Shown here: in pieces, positions 55,455 to 62,413 of the stretch
How positions within the stretch are numbered: position 1 is the first letter of the stretch
Layout: each line of letters starts with the position of its first letter
From: Variovorax boronicumulans
Lineage (GTDB): Bacteria > Pseudomonadota > Gammaproteobacteria > Burkholderiales > Burkholderiaceae_C
Direction: 5' to 3'
Assembly: GCF_030812215.1 (NCBI RefSeq)
Contig: NZ_JAUSSG010000004.1
Location: forward strand, 124,001-188,000
DNA: 64,000 nucleotides
Notes under the pieces: generated by a model
What the model was told of the DNA's origin: nothing
Database searches by the model: none
Seen by the model: the letters and a program-made list of their open reading frames with translations, nothing else
Made by a program: the position numbers and the translations under genes

Positions 55455-55946
55455 ATGCCTGCACCCGCGAAAAAAACCTCCCCCAAGAACGAGCCCCTCG
55501 CGGCTGCATCGACCCGCTCGGAGCGGCTCGATGCCCGCGTGCTCGAAACCCTGGTCGGCTACAACGCCCGCCGCGCCTGGCTGATCATCAGCGGCGTGTT
55601 TTCGGAGCGCATGGCGCCCTACGGGCTCAAGCAGATCGATTTCTCGGTGCTCTCGCTGCTGGCGCACAACCCGGGCGCCACCTCGCGGCAGCTGTGCACC
55701 ACGCTCGACATCCTGCCGCCCAACCTCGTGAGCCTGGTGGCGACGCTGGACAGCCGGGGGCTCATCGAGCGCCGGCCGCATCCGCACGACGGCCGCGCGG
55801 TGGGGCTGCATCTCACCTCCGCCGGGGAGGCGCTGGTGCGGGAGGCCGAGCAGACGGTGGTGCAGCTGGAATCCGATGCCAGCGCCAATCTCACAATGCG
55901 CGAGCGCGAGACGCTGATCAAGCTGCTGCAGAAGATCTATCTCTGA
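55455..55946 (+). CDS. MarR family transcriptional regulator
   Basis: This 163-residue regulator has a MarR winged helix: QIDFSVLSLLAHNPGATSRQ, LDILPPNLVSLVATLDSRGL, and the wing ERRPHPHDGRAVGLHLT. A charged N-terminal extension (PAPAKKTSPKNEPL) precedes it. It closes the aromatic operon (37 nt after the acyl-CoA dehydrogenase). MarR regulators such as FerR/HcaR/CouR commonly sense hydroxycinnamoyl-CoA, and this gene is placed to do the same via the palindrome upstream of the operon. Confidence 0.88.
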   Translation: MPAPAKKTSPKNEPLAAASTRSERLDARVLETLVGYNARRAWLIISGVFSERMAPYGLKQIDFSVLSLLAHNPGATSRQLCTTLDILPPNLVSLVATLDSRGLIERRPHPHDGRAVGLHLTSAGEALVREAEQTVVQLESDASANLTMRERETLIKLLQKIYL

Positions 55947-55957
55947 TCAAGAAGACC

Positions 55958-56013
55958 GTTCGGGCTGAGCCTGTCGAAGCCTTGCGCAGCGCTTCGACAA
56001 GCTCAGCGTGAAC
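55958..56013. repeat. REP-like palindromic intergenic repeat
   Basis: GGCTGAGCCTGTCGAAGC and its inverted counterpart GCTTCGACAAGCTCAGCG flank a CTTGCGCAGC loop. Sequences of this TTCGACAAGCTCAGC type are frequent intergenic repeats in Comamonadaceae and related genomes. It separates the convergent MarR and TetR genes and can act as a bidirectional terminator-like hairpin. Confidence 0.7.
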
Positions 56014-56020
56014 GGATTTC

Positions 56021-56674
56021 CTAAAGGCCCCGCTCCACCATGTCGATGAGCCGCTGCCCCAGCGCATGCGTGGTCTCTGCATCGAGCGTGCGCAGCGGCC
56101 CGTGGATGATGAGCAGCGCCAGCCCGTGCACCGCCGACCACGCGAGGTATTCGGCATTCGGGCGCCGCGCCGCATCGAGCACGCCGGCGTCCACCAGCCG
56201 GTCGATTGCCGCCCCCAATAACTGGAACGGGCCCATGCCGCTCGCCCCTGCAGCCGCGGCGCCCACTTCGCCCTCGCCCTCCTCCGTCACCACGAACGCC
56301 GTGCGAAAGAGGCCCGGCTCGGCCTGCGCAAACCGCAGGTAGGCCGTGCCGATGGCGCGCACCTGTGCGCGGGCGAAATCGGCGGGCGGCTGGTCGAAAT
56401 GCAGCACGGCCAGCTCCGACTCCATCGCCTTGGCGGCGGCCGAGAGCGCTTCGCCGCGAACCGCCAACAGCAGTTCCTGCCGGCTGCCGAAATGCCGATA
56501 CGCCGCGTTGGGCACCACGCCCACGCGCCGCGTGGCCTCGCGCAGCACCACGGCATCCGGTCCGCCGTCGCGCGCCAGTTCGACACCCGCCTCCAGCAGC
56601 GCACGGCGCAGGTCGCCGTGGCGGTAAGTGCTGCGCGCGGGCGGCAGGCTTTCGGGGACGTTGTTCAGCTTCAT
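56021..56674 (-). CDS. TetR/AcrR family transcriptional regulator
   Basis: This 217-residue regulator has an N-terminal TetR helix-turn-helix (TYRHGDLRRALLEAGVELAR, RRVGVVPNAAYRHFGSRQEL) and a C-terminal ligand domain that matches a WHG-type domain. The start is ATG 56674 or ATG 56686 four codons upstream. It is divergent from a VOC/SRPBCC/MFS gene series, with two matching dyads between them, so it probably represses that series and itself. Confidence 0.9.
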   Translation of the reverse strand: MKLNNVPESLPPARSTYRHGDLRRALLEAGVELARDGGPDAVVLREATRRVGVVPNAAYRHFGSRQELLLAVRGEALSAAAKAMESELAVLHFDQPPADFARAQVRAIGTAYLRFAQAEPGLFRTAFVVTEEGEGEVGAAAAGASGMGPFQLLGAAIDRLVDAGVLDAARRPNAEYLAWSAVHGLALLIIHGPLRTLDAETTHALGQRLIDMVERGL

Positions 56675-56687
56675 TGCAATTTCCATG

Positions 56688-56732
56688 TGGACACTGTCCA
56701 TTATCCCTGTTATTCTTTGTGGACGGTGTACA
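56688..56732. promoter_or_regulatory. Two matched 13-bp dyads, candidate TetR operators
   Basis: TGGAC-ACT-GTCCA (56688-56700) is a perfect dyad; TGGAC-GGT-GTACA (56720-56732) repeats it with one arm mismatch and sits within a wider 7-bp-arm repeat CTTTGTG...CACAAAG (56715-56737). The centres are 32 bp apart, about three helical turns, and both lie between the TetR gene and the divergent VOC gene. Confidence 0.65.
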
Positions 56733-56806
56733 CAAAGTAGTTCCATCGTATTCGCGCAGAAGCCGCTGCGCATCCTTGAAACCTTTATCAGCCCAAAGGA
56801 AATGCC

Positions 56807-57244
56807 ATGAAAGTCCAGTCTTACCTGTCCTTCGAAGGCCGTTGCGATGAAGCGATCGCTTTCTACAAGAAGGCGCTCGGCGCCGAAGTCGTGCAACTCA
56901 TGCGCTACAGCGACGCACCGGCCGACGCGTTCGAAGGCAACACCGACGCCAGCTGCGCCGGCGCCATGCCCGGCCCCGACAAGGTGATGCATTCGGTGCT
57001 GCGCCTCGGCGACACCGAGCTCATGCTCTCCGACGGCCAGTGCTCCGGCAAGGCGGAGTTCAAGGGAGTCATGCTGTCGATCACCGCGTCCACCGATGCC
57101 GATGCGCGCAAGTGGTTCGACGCACTGGCCGATGGCGGCCAGGTCATGCAGCCGCTCACGCAAACCTTCTTCACCAGCAGCTTCGGCATGCTGGCCGACC
57201 GCTTCGGCGTGGGCTGGATGCTGGTGGTGGACGCCGCCAAGTAA
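56807..57244 (+). CDS. VOC family protein (PhnB-like), copy 1
   Basis: This 145-residue protein of the glyoxalase/bleomycin-resistance fold begins MKVQSYLSFEGRCDEAIAFY and has DVTRFGVGWMLV-like sequence (ADRFGVGWMLV) at the end, the PhnB/3-demethylubiquinone-9 methyltransferase-like type. The metal-binding residues of true glyoxalases are not clear. The function is unknown. It heads a gene series downstream of the TetR operators. Confidence 0.85.
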   Translation: MKVQSYLSFEGRCDEAIAFYKKALGAEVVQLMRYSDAPADAFEGNTDASCAGAMPGPDKVMHSVLRLGDTELMLSDGQCSGKAEFKGVMLSITASTDADARKWFDALADGGQVMQPLTQTFFTSSFGMLADRFGVGWMLVVDAAK

Positions 57245-57254
57245 CCCATTGCCG

Positions 57255-57264
57255 CCCCCCCCCC
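57255..57264 (+). repeat. C10 homopolymer tract before the SRPBCC gene
   Basis: A run of ten C residues within a C-rich stretch lies about 25-35 nt upstream of the SRPBCC start, in the 45-nt gap after the first VOC gene. Long homopolymers slip during replication and can vary spacing or expression; they are also common sites of sequencing error. Confidence 0.6.
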
Positions 57265-57289
57265 GCCCGCCCCCGTCCTGGAGCCCTTC

Positions 57290-57817
57290 ATGTTCAAGAA
57301 AATCGTCCTCGCCATCGTCTTGCTGATCGCGATCGTCCTCATCTATGCGGCCACCCGGCCCGACACCTTCCGCGTGGAGCGCACGGCGCGCATCGCAGCA
57401 CCGGCCGAGAAGATCTTTCCGCTGATCAACGACTTCCATCGCTGGGGCGAGTGGTCGCCCTACGAGAAGCTGGACCCGGCCATGAAGCGCAGCTTCGGCG
57501 GCGCGCCCGCCGGACAGGGTGCCACCTACGCCTGGGAAGGCAACGACAAGGCGGGCGCGGGCAAGATGGAAATCGCCGAGTCGACGCCTTCCTCGAAGGT
57601 CGCGATCAAGCTCGACTTCATCAAGCCCTTCGAAGGCCACAACATGGCCGAGTTCACGCTCGCGCCGCAGGGCGACGCCACGCAGGTCACCTGGGCCATG
57701 TCCGGCCCGAGCCCCTACATCGCCAAGCTCATGGGCATCTTCTTCAACATGGACCAGATGATCGGCAAGGACTTCGAAACCGGACTTGCCAACCTCAAGA
57801 CGGCCACCGAAAAGTAA
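57290..57817 (+). CDS. SRPBCC family protein (START-like)
   Basis: This 175-residue protein has one N-terminal membrane helix (VLAIVLLIAIVLIYAATRPD) and then a START/polyketide-cyclase-like domain with VERTARIAAPAEKIFPLIND and FHRWGEWSPYEKLDP. It likely binds a hydrophobic ligand at the membrane. It lies between two VOC genes in the TetR-linked series. The function is not known. Confidence 0.85.
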   Translation: MFKKIVLAIVLLIAIVLIYAATRPDTFRVERTARIAAPAEKIFPLINDFHRWGEWSPYEKLDPAMKRSFGGAPAGQGATYAWEGNDKAGAGKMEIAESTPSSKVAIKLDFIKPFEGHNMAEFTLAPQGDATQVTWAMSGPSPYIAKLMGIFFNMDQMIGKDFETGLANLKTATEK

Positions 57818-57846
57818 CCACCTCAACGCACTGCAAGGAAACCATC

Positions 57847-58266
57847 ATGTCTCCCATCCACGCCTACCTCACCTTCGACGGCAACGCGCAAGAAGCCATG
57901 CGCTTCTACGAAAAGACGTTGCGCGGCACCATCCAGATGATGATGACCATCGGCGAAGCGCCGGACACCGAGCAGATGCCGGCCGACGCCAAGAAGCGGA
58001 TCATGCATGCCTCACTCGCCTACGGCGACGGCATGCTCATGGCCTCCGACACCATGCCCGGCCAGACCTACGAAGGCATGAAGGGCTTCGGCGTTGCGCT
58101 GACGCTGGACACCGTCGCCGAAGCGCGCCGCGTGTTCGATGCCTTCGCCGAAGGCGGCACCGTGTCCATGCCCTTCGAGAAGACCTTCTGGGTCGAAGGC
58201 TTCGGCATGGTGACCGACCGCTTCGGCACCCCCTGGCTCATCAACGGCGGCAAGCCGCTGGTCTAA
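57847..58266 (+). CDS. VOC family protein (PhnB-like), copy 2
   Basis: This 139-residue protein is a paralogue of the first VOC protein in the series. It begins MSPIHAYLTFDGNAQEAMRF and ends with FGMVTDRFGTPWLINGG. It starts 29 nt after the SRPBCC gene and is followed by an intrinsic terminator, so the first three genes probably form one transcript. The function is unknown. Confidence 0.87.
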   Translation: MSPIHAYLTFDGNAQEAMRFYEKTLRGTIQMMMTIGEAPDTEQMPADAKKRIMHASLAYGDGMLMASDTMPGQTYEGMKGFGVALTLDTVAEARRVFDAFAEGGTVSMPFEKTFWVEGFGMVTDRFGTPWLINGGKPLV

Positions 58267-58281
58267 GAAAACAGACAGAAC

Positions 58282-58300
58282 GCCGCATCGGCGGCTTTTT
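58282..58300 (+). terminator. Intrinsic terminator between VOC and MFS genes
   Basis: GCCGC and GCGGC pair around an ATCG loop and are followed by five T residues, 15 nt after the VOC stop and 15 nt before the MFS start. It may attenuate rather than stop transcription into the MFS gene. Confidence 0.7.
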
Positions 58301-58314
58301 CAGGAACCCACTCC

Positions 58315-59790
58315 ATGACCGACACACTCGACAACCGGAAGCGCTGGCTCGCATTGATGGTGCTCTGCCTCGGCGTCCTGATGATCGTGCTCGACACCAC
58401 CATCGTGAACGTGGCATTGCCCTCGATCCGCACCGACCTCGGGTTCACCGAGACCTCGCTCGTGTGGGTGGTGAATGCCTACATGCTGACCTTCGGCGGC
58501 TTCCTGCTGCTGGGTGGCCGGCTCGGCGACCTGTACGGCCACCGCAAGCTCTTCCTGATCGGCCTCGTGCTCTTCACCGTCGCCTCGCTGGCCTGCGGCC
58601 TTGCCAACTCGCAGGTGCTGCTGGTGGCGGCGCGCGCGGTGCAGGGGCTGGGCGGTGCGGTGGTCTCGGCCGTCTCGCTCTCGCTGATCATGAATCTCTT
58701 CACCGAACCGGCCGACCGCGCGAAGGCGATGGGTGTCTACGGCTTCGTCTGCGCGGGCGGCGGCAGCATCGGCGTGCTGTTGGGCGGCCTGCTCACGAGC
58801 TCGCTGAGCTGGCACTGGATCTTCCTGGTGAACCTGCCGATCGGCGTGGCGGTGTATGCGCTCTGCCTTGCGCTGCTGCCCAATGCGCGCGGCCACGCGC
58901 ATGGCGAAAAACTCGACGTGGCCGGCGCGGTCACCGTCACCCTCTCGCTCATGCTCGCGGTGTACGGCGTGGTCAACGGCAACGAAGCCGGCTGGGGCTC
59001 CACGCAGACGCTGGGCCTGCTCGGCGCGGCCGTGGTGCTGCTGGCCATCTTCATCGCCATCGAGGCGCGCGTGCAGCATCCGCTGATGCCGCCGGGCCTC
59101 TTTCGCCTGCGCAGCGTGTCGGTTGCCAACGTGGTCGGCGTGCTGTGGGCGGCGGCGATGTTCGCGTGGTTCTTCATCTCGGCGCTCTACATGCAGCTGG
59201 TGCTGAACTACACGCCGATGCAGATCGGCCTGGCCTTCCTGCCGGCCAACATCATCATGGCGGTGTTCTCGCTCGGCCTCTCGGCCAGGCTGGTGATGCG
59301 CTTCGGCATCCGCAAGCCGCTCGCGGCCGGGTTGTGGCTCGCGGCCATCGGCCTGGCGCTGTTCGCGCGCGCACCGGTCAACGGCAGCTTCGTCACCGAC
59401 GTACTGCCCGGGATGATGCTGCTCGGCCTGGGCGCGGGCATGGCGTTCAACCCGGTGCTGCTGGCGGCCATGAGCGAGGTCGATCCGGCCGATTCGGGCC
59501 TCGCCTCGGGCGTGGTCAACACCGCCTTCATGATGGGCGGCGCCTTGGGCCTTGCCGTGCTGGCCAGCGCCGCAGCAGCGCGCACCGGTTCGATGGAAGC
59601 GGCCGGCGCGCAGATGCCGCTCGCGCTCACCGGTGGCTACAACCTTGCATTTCTCGTCGGTGCCGTGTTCGCGGCACTGGCGGGCTTGATCGGGGCCTTG
59701 CTGCTTCGCACCGCACCGCCGGCGCAAACGCAGAACAACGAAGAGGCAGCAGCAGCACCCCGCGGAGCGGCGAGCGAATCGACGTCGTGA
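58315..59790 (+). CDS. MFS drug efflux transporter, DHA2 family (EmrB/QacA-like)
   Basis: This 491-residue transporter has 14 predicted helices. Motif A is GGRLGDLYGHRKLF, and the DHA2 helix 1 motif is LDTTIVNVALPSIRTDLG. The GSIGVLLGGLLTSSLSWHWI segment is motif C-like. The tail is Ala/Glu/Ser-rich. Its place after a TetR/VOC module suggests efflux of a toxic compound induced through TetR. Confidence 0.93.
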   Translation: MTDTLDNRKRWLALMVLCLGVLMIVLDTTIVNVALPSIRTDLGFTETSLVWVVNAYMLTFGGFLLLGGRLGDLYGHRKLFLIGLVLFTVASLACGLANSQVLLVAARAVQGLGGAVVSAVSLSLIMNLFTEPADRAKAMGVYGFVCAGGGSIGVLLGGLLTSSLSWHWIFLVNLPIGVAVYALCLALLPNARGHAHGEKLDVAGAVTVTLSLMLAVYGVVNGNEAGWGSTQTLGLLGAAVVLLAIFIAIEARVQHPLMPPGLFRLRSVSVANVVGVLWAAAMFAWFFISALYMQLVLNYTPMQIGLAFLPANIIMAVFSLGLSARLVMRFGIRKPLAAGLWLAAIGLALFARAPVNGSFVTDVLPGMMLLGLGAGMAFNPVLLAAMSEVDPADSGLASGVVNTAFMMGGALGLAVLASAAAARTGSMEAAGAQMPLALTGGYNLAFLVGAVFAALAGLIGALLLRTAPPAQTQNNEEAAAAPRGAASESTS

Positions 59791-59860
59791 TGAGAACGAC
59801 GCCATGCAGCCGCCGCTGTTTTTCCTTCAACGGTTCTATCTTTCATTCAGGAGATCTCCC

Positions 59861-60220
59861 ATGGCCCGCTATGTAGACGGTTTCATCGTTGCCATTCCCA
59901 CCAAGAACGTCGAGGCCTATCGCAAGCTCGCACGCAAGGCCGGCAAGGTCTGGATGGAGTACGGCGCGCTCGAATACGTGGAGTGCATCGCCGACGACGT
60001 GAAGCCGGGCAAGCTCACCTCGTTTCCGCAGAGCGTGAAGCTCAAGGCCGACGAGACCGTGGCCTTCTCGTGGATCGTCTACAAGTCGCGCAAGCACCGC
60101 GACACGATCAACGCGAAGGTGATGGCCGACCCGCGCATCGCGGCGATGGACCCCAAGACCATGCCGTTCGACGGCAAGCGAATGATCTTCGGCGGCTTCA
60201 AGAGCATCGTGGAACTTTGA
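59861..60220 (+). CDS. DUF1428 family protein
   Basis: This 119-residue dimeric alpha-beta barrel protein begins MARYVDGFIVAIPTKNVEAY and contains KPGKLTSFPQSVKLKADETV, DPRIAAM and MPFDGKRMIFGGFKS, all DUF1428 features. CAGGAGA about 8 nt upstream of the ATG supports the start. It is the last gene of the TetR-linked series. The function is unknown. Confidence 0.92.
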   Translation: MARYVDGFIVAIPTKNVEAYRKLARKAGKVWMEYGALEYVECIADDVKPGKLTSFPQSVKLKADETVAFSWIVYKSRKHRDTINAKVMADPRIAAMDPKTMPFDGKRMIFGGFKSIVEL

Positions 60221-60227
60221 GCTCGCC

Positions 60228-60330
60228 CCCAGGCTACGCGCACTTCGTGTCGCTTCTCCTACCCCCTACCGGGGGCAACACCTGAGGCCCGGCAAAGCCG
60301 GTTCCTCGGTGTTTCACGAAGGGGCCTGGC
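60228..60330. repeat. Non-coding stretch with small GC hairpins
   Basis: The gap between DUF1428 and the convergent TauE gene contains CCCCCTACCGGGGG and GCCCGGCAAAGCCGG, each able to fold, flanked by CTACGCGCACTTCGTGTCGC. Similar GC-rich runs recur between genes in Comamonadaceae genomes. It is probably a dispersed intergenic repeat that may also end both flanking transcripts. Confidence 0.5.
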
Positions 60331-60342
60331 CTGCGGCCGGCC

Positions 60343-61101
60343 TCAGCCAATGAATCCGTCGTAGACCAGTTTCAGGCCTGTGAGCAGCATGCCCAGGTAT
60401 ACGAAGCGATAGAACCACGTCGCGTCGATGCGCCTTGCGATGCGGATGCCCACCCACACGCCCAGCGGCGCGAGCGGCATCAGCGCCACCGAGGTGGCCA
60501 GCGTGCGGAAGTCGATGAGGCCGAGCCACGCGTAGGGAATCCACTTGCTGAGATTCACCACGAAGAAGAAGTACGCCATCGTCGCCGTGAACACCACCGG
60601 CTTGAGCCTGAGCGGAATCACGTAGGCGTTGATCGGCGGGCCGCCCGCATGGGCGATGAAGCTCGTGAAGCCCGACACCACCGTGAGCACCGCGCCCACG
60701 CCGCGCGAGGGCAGCGGATCGTCGGGCTTGGGCGGAAACACGAGCCGCTGCGCGAGAAACAGCAGCGTGAACACGCCGACGATGCCCGCCACCGTGTGCG
60801 CCGACAGCACGCGGAACAGCAGCGTGCCGACCACCGTGCCGATCAACCCGAACGGAATCAGGAACTTGAGCAGCGACCGGTCGAAGTCGCGCCGGAACGC
60901 GGCGAGCCCCAGCACGTCCATCAGCAGCAACAGCGGCATGAGAATCGCCGCGGCCTGCGGCACCGTGACCGCGAGCGCCATCAGGGGCACCGCGAGCGAA
61001 CCGAAGCCGGCGCCGAAACCGCTCTTGCTGATGCCGAGCAGAAGCACGGCGGGGACGGCGACCGCATAGAAATGCGGATCGGTGATGAGGGGGAAAGCCA
61101 T
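60343..61101 (-). CDS. TauE/SafE family sulfite exporter-like permease
   Basis: This 252-residue membrane protein has about eight hydrophobic segments and the TauE/SafE pattern: AVLLLGISKSGFGAGFGSLA in the first half and the related FTSFIAHAGGPPINAYVIP in the second. Members export or import sulfur-containing organic anions such as sulfite, sulfoacetate or taurine. The substrate is unknown here, and no sulfonate genes are nearby. Confidence 0.92.
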   Translation of the reverse strand: MAFPLITDPHFYAVAVPAVLLLGISKSGFGAGFGSLAVPLMALAVTVPQAAAILMPLLLLMDVLGLAAFRRDFDRSLLKFLIPFGLIGTVVGTLLFRVLSAHTVAGIVGVFTLLFLAQRLVFPPKPDDPLPSRGVGAVLTVVSGFTSFIAHAGGPPINAYVIPLRLKPVVFTATMAYFFFVVNLSKWIPYAWLGLIDFRTLATSVALMPLAPLGVWVGIRIARRIDATWFYRFVYLGMLLTGLKLVYDGFIG

Positions 61102-61120
61102 GGGGTGTGACGGAGCGCAG

Positions 61121-61149
61121 AAAAAAGCCTGCCGTCGGGGGCAGGCTTT
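61121..61149 (-). terminator. Intrinsic terminator of the dioxygenase gene
   Basis: On the minus strand AAAGCCTGCC pairs with GGCAGGCTTT around CCCGAC and is followed by a T-run. It lies 28 nt after the dioxygenase stop and before the TauE start, so it separates the two genes. Confidence 0.88.
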
Positions 61150-61177
61150 GCGAGCGTAGCAGGCCCGGGCCGATGCT

Positions 61178-62035
61178 TCAGGCGGGCTGCTCTGTCGGAC
61201 TCGGCGACTTCATCGGATTCAGCACGAAGTCGAAATCCAGGCGCCAGCGGCCGTCGGCCTGCTGCTTCCAGGGCGCCACCAGCGACTGGCGCACCGCGAA
61301 CACCGCGTCGGAATCGAGCCACTGGTCGCCCTCGCGGAACACGTGCGTGATGAGGTTTTCATAACCGGGCGCCTCGATCTTGAAATGCAGATGCGCGGGC
61401 CGCCACGGATGGCGTTTCGTCGCACGCAGCAGGTCGCCCACGGGGCCATCGACCGGGATCGGATAGGCCTCGGCCAGCACGCTCCTGAAATGCAGTGCGC
61501 CATCGGGTCCGGTGCGCAGGCGGCCGCGGTTCTCGGCGTGATCGAGCCCTTCCTGCTGCACGTCGTAGTGGCCGCCCTCGTCGGCCTGCCACACATCGAC
61601 GATCGCACCGGCCACCGGCTCGCCGTCGAGCCCCCGCACCGTGGCGTACACGTCGCAGGGCGCGCCCGCGGCGCCGTTGGCCACGTCGTCGCCGTGCGCG
61701 TACTCCGGCGCGCCTTCGACATAGAAGGGCCCGAACACCGTCGCCTCGGTGCAGCCGGCGGGCTTGCCGTTGTTCATGGCGATGGTGAGCATGGAGAGGC
61801 CCAGCACGTCCGACAGCAGGATGAACTCCTGGCGCTTGTCGTCGCACATCTGGCCGGTGGCCGTGAGGTACTGGATGCCCTGGAACCACTCGGCCTCGGT
61901 GAGCTTCACCTCGCGCGCGAAGGCATGCAGGTGCTGCACCAGGCTGGTCAGGATCTCGTGCAGCCGCGGATCGGGCGTGTCGGCCAGGCGCGCGAGCACG
62001 GCCTGGGTGATGTTGTCTTGATTGAGGTTGCGCAT
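61178..62035 (-). CDS. Intradiol ring-cleavage dioxygenase (catechol/hydroxyquinol 1,2-type)
   Basis: This 285-residue Fe(III) enzyme opens aromatic diols between the hydroxyls. The N-terminal dimerisation domain is residues 1-95. Iron ligands are visible as Tyr in FGPFYVEGAPEY, Tyr in GGHYDVQQEG and two His in HPWRPAHLHFKI. It resembles the catechol 1,2-/hydroxyquinol 1,2-dioxygenase subfamily; no muconate or maleylacetate genes are in the window, so the exact diol is not assigned. Confidence 0.9.
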   Translation of the reverse strand: MRNLNQDNITQAVLARLADTPDPRLHEILTSLVQHLHAFAREVKLTEAEWFQGIQYLTATGQMCDDKRQEFILLSDVLGLSMLTIAMNNGKPAGCTEATVFGPFYVEGAPEYAHGDDVANGAAGAPCDVYATVRGLDGEPVAGAIVDVWQADEGGHYDVQQEGLDHAENRGRLRTGPDGALHFRSVLAEAYPIPVDGPVGDLLRATKRHPWRPAHLHFKIEAPGYENLITHVFREGDQWLDSDAVFAVRQSLVAPWKQQADGRWRLDFDFVLNPMKSPSPTEQPA

Positions 62036-62413
62036 CGTGGCTGTCTCCTTGTTCCTGCCGTAGCCGTGTCTGCCGTGTCCGGCTTTTCGAGGGTGCTGCG
62101 GACTGTAGGCCGCACGCCGCGCACCCGAAAGCGCCACGGCGCAAATGATTTTTCCGCCCAGCGGAACGGTCGCGGCATCGGTGGGCGCGTGTCGCCGCTC
62201 AATGCCGCTGGCGTTCCGAAAAAAAAGTCCCCCACGTTACGTAACAAACGACGAAAGCAGCTCGCTGCATGGCCCGGAGCCGGCCTCTCCAGGCACCGAA
62301 AAGTCTTTTGAAATCAACCACATAACCCGCTTGCAGCGAATGCGCCAGAGGCCGGGTGCGCGGGCGGCACGCATGTTGCGCTTTGTGCCTCCTTATTCCT
62401 CGAGGAGGTCGCC
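62036..62413. other. 378-nt intergenic region upstream of the repetitive protein gene
   Basis: No gene is seen here. It contains a 10-bp palindrome GTTACGTAAC (62236-62245) and a lower-GC stretch around 62300-62340 that could hold the promoter of the downstream gene. GAGGAGGT (62402-62409) is a strong ribosome-binding site for the ATG at 62414. Confidence 0.6.

Noticed and set aside
62236..62245. GTTACGTAAC palindrome upstream of the repetitive gene
   Set aside because: It is only 10 bp and not linked to a recognisable regulator, so chance cannot be excluded.
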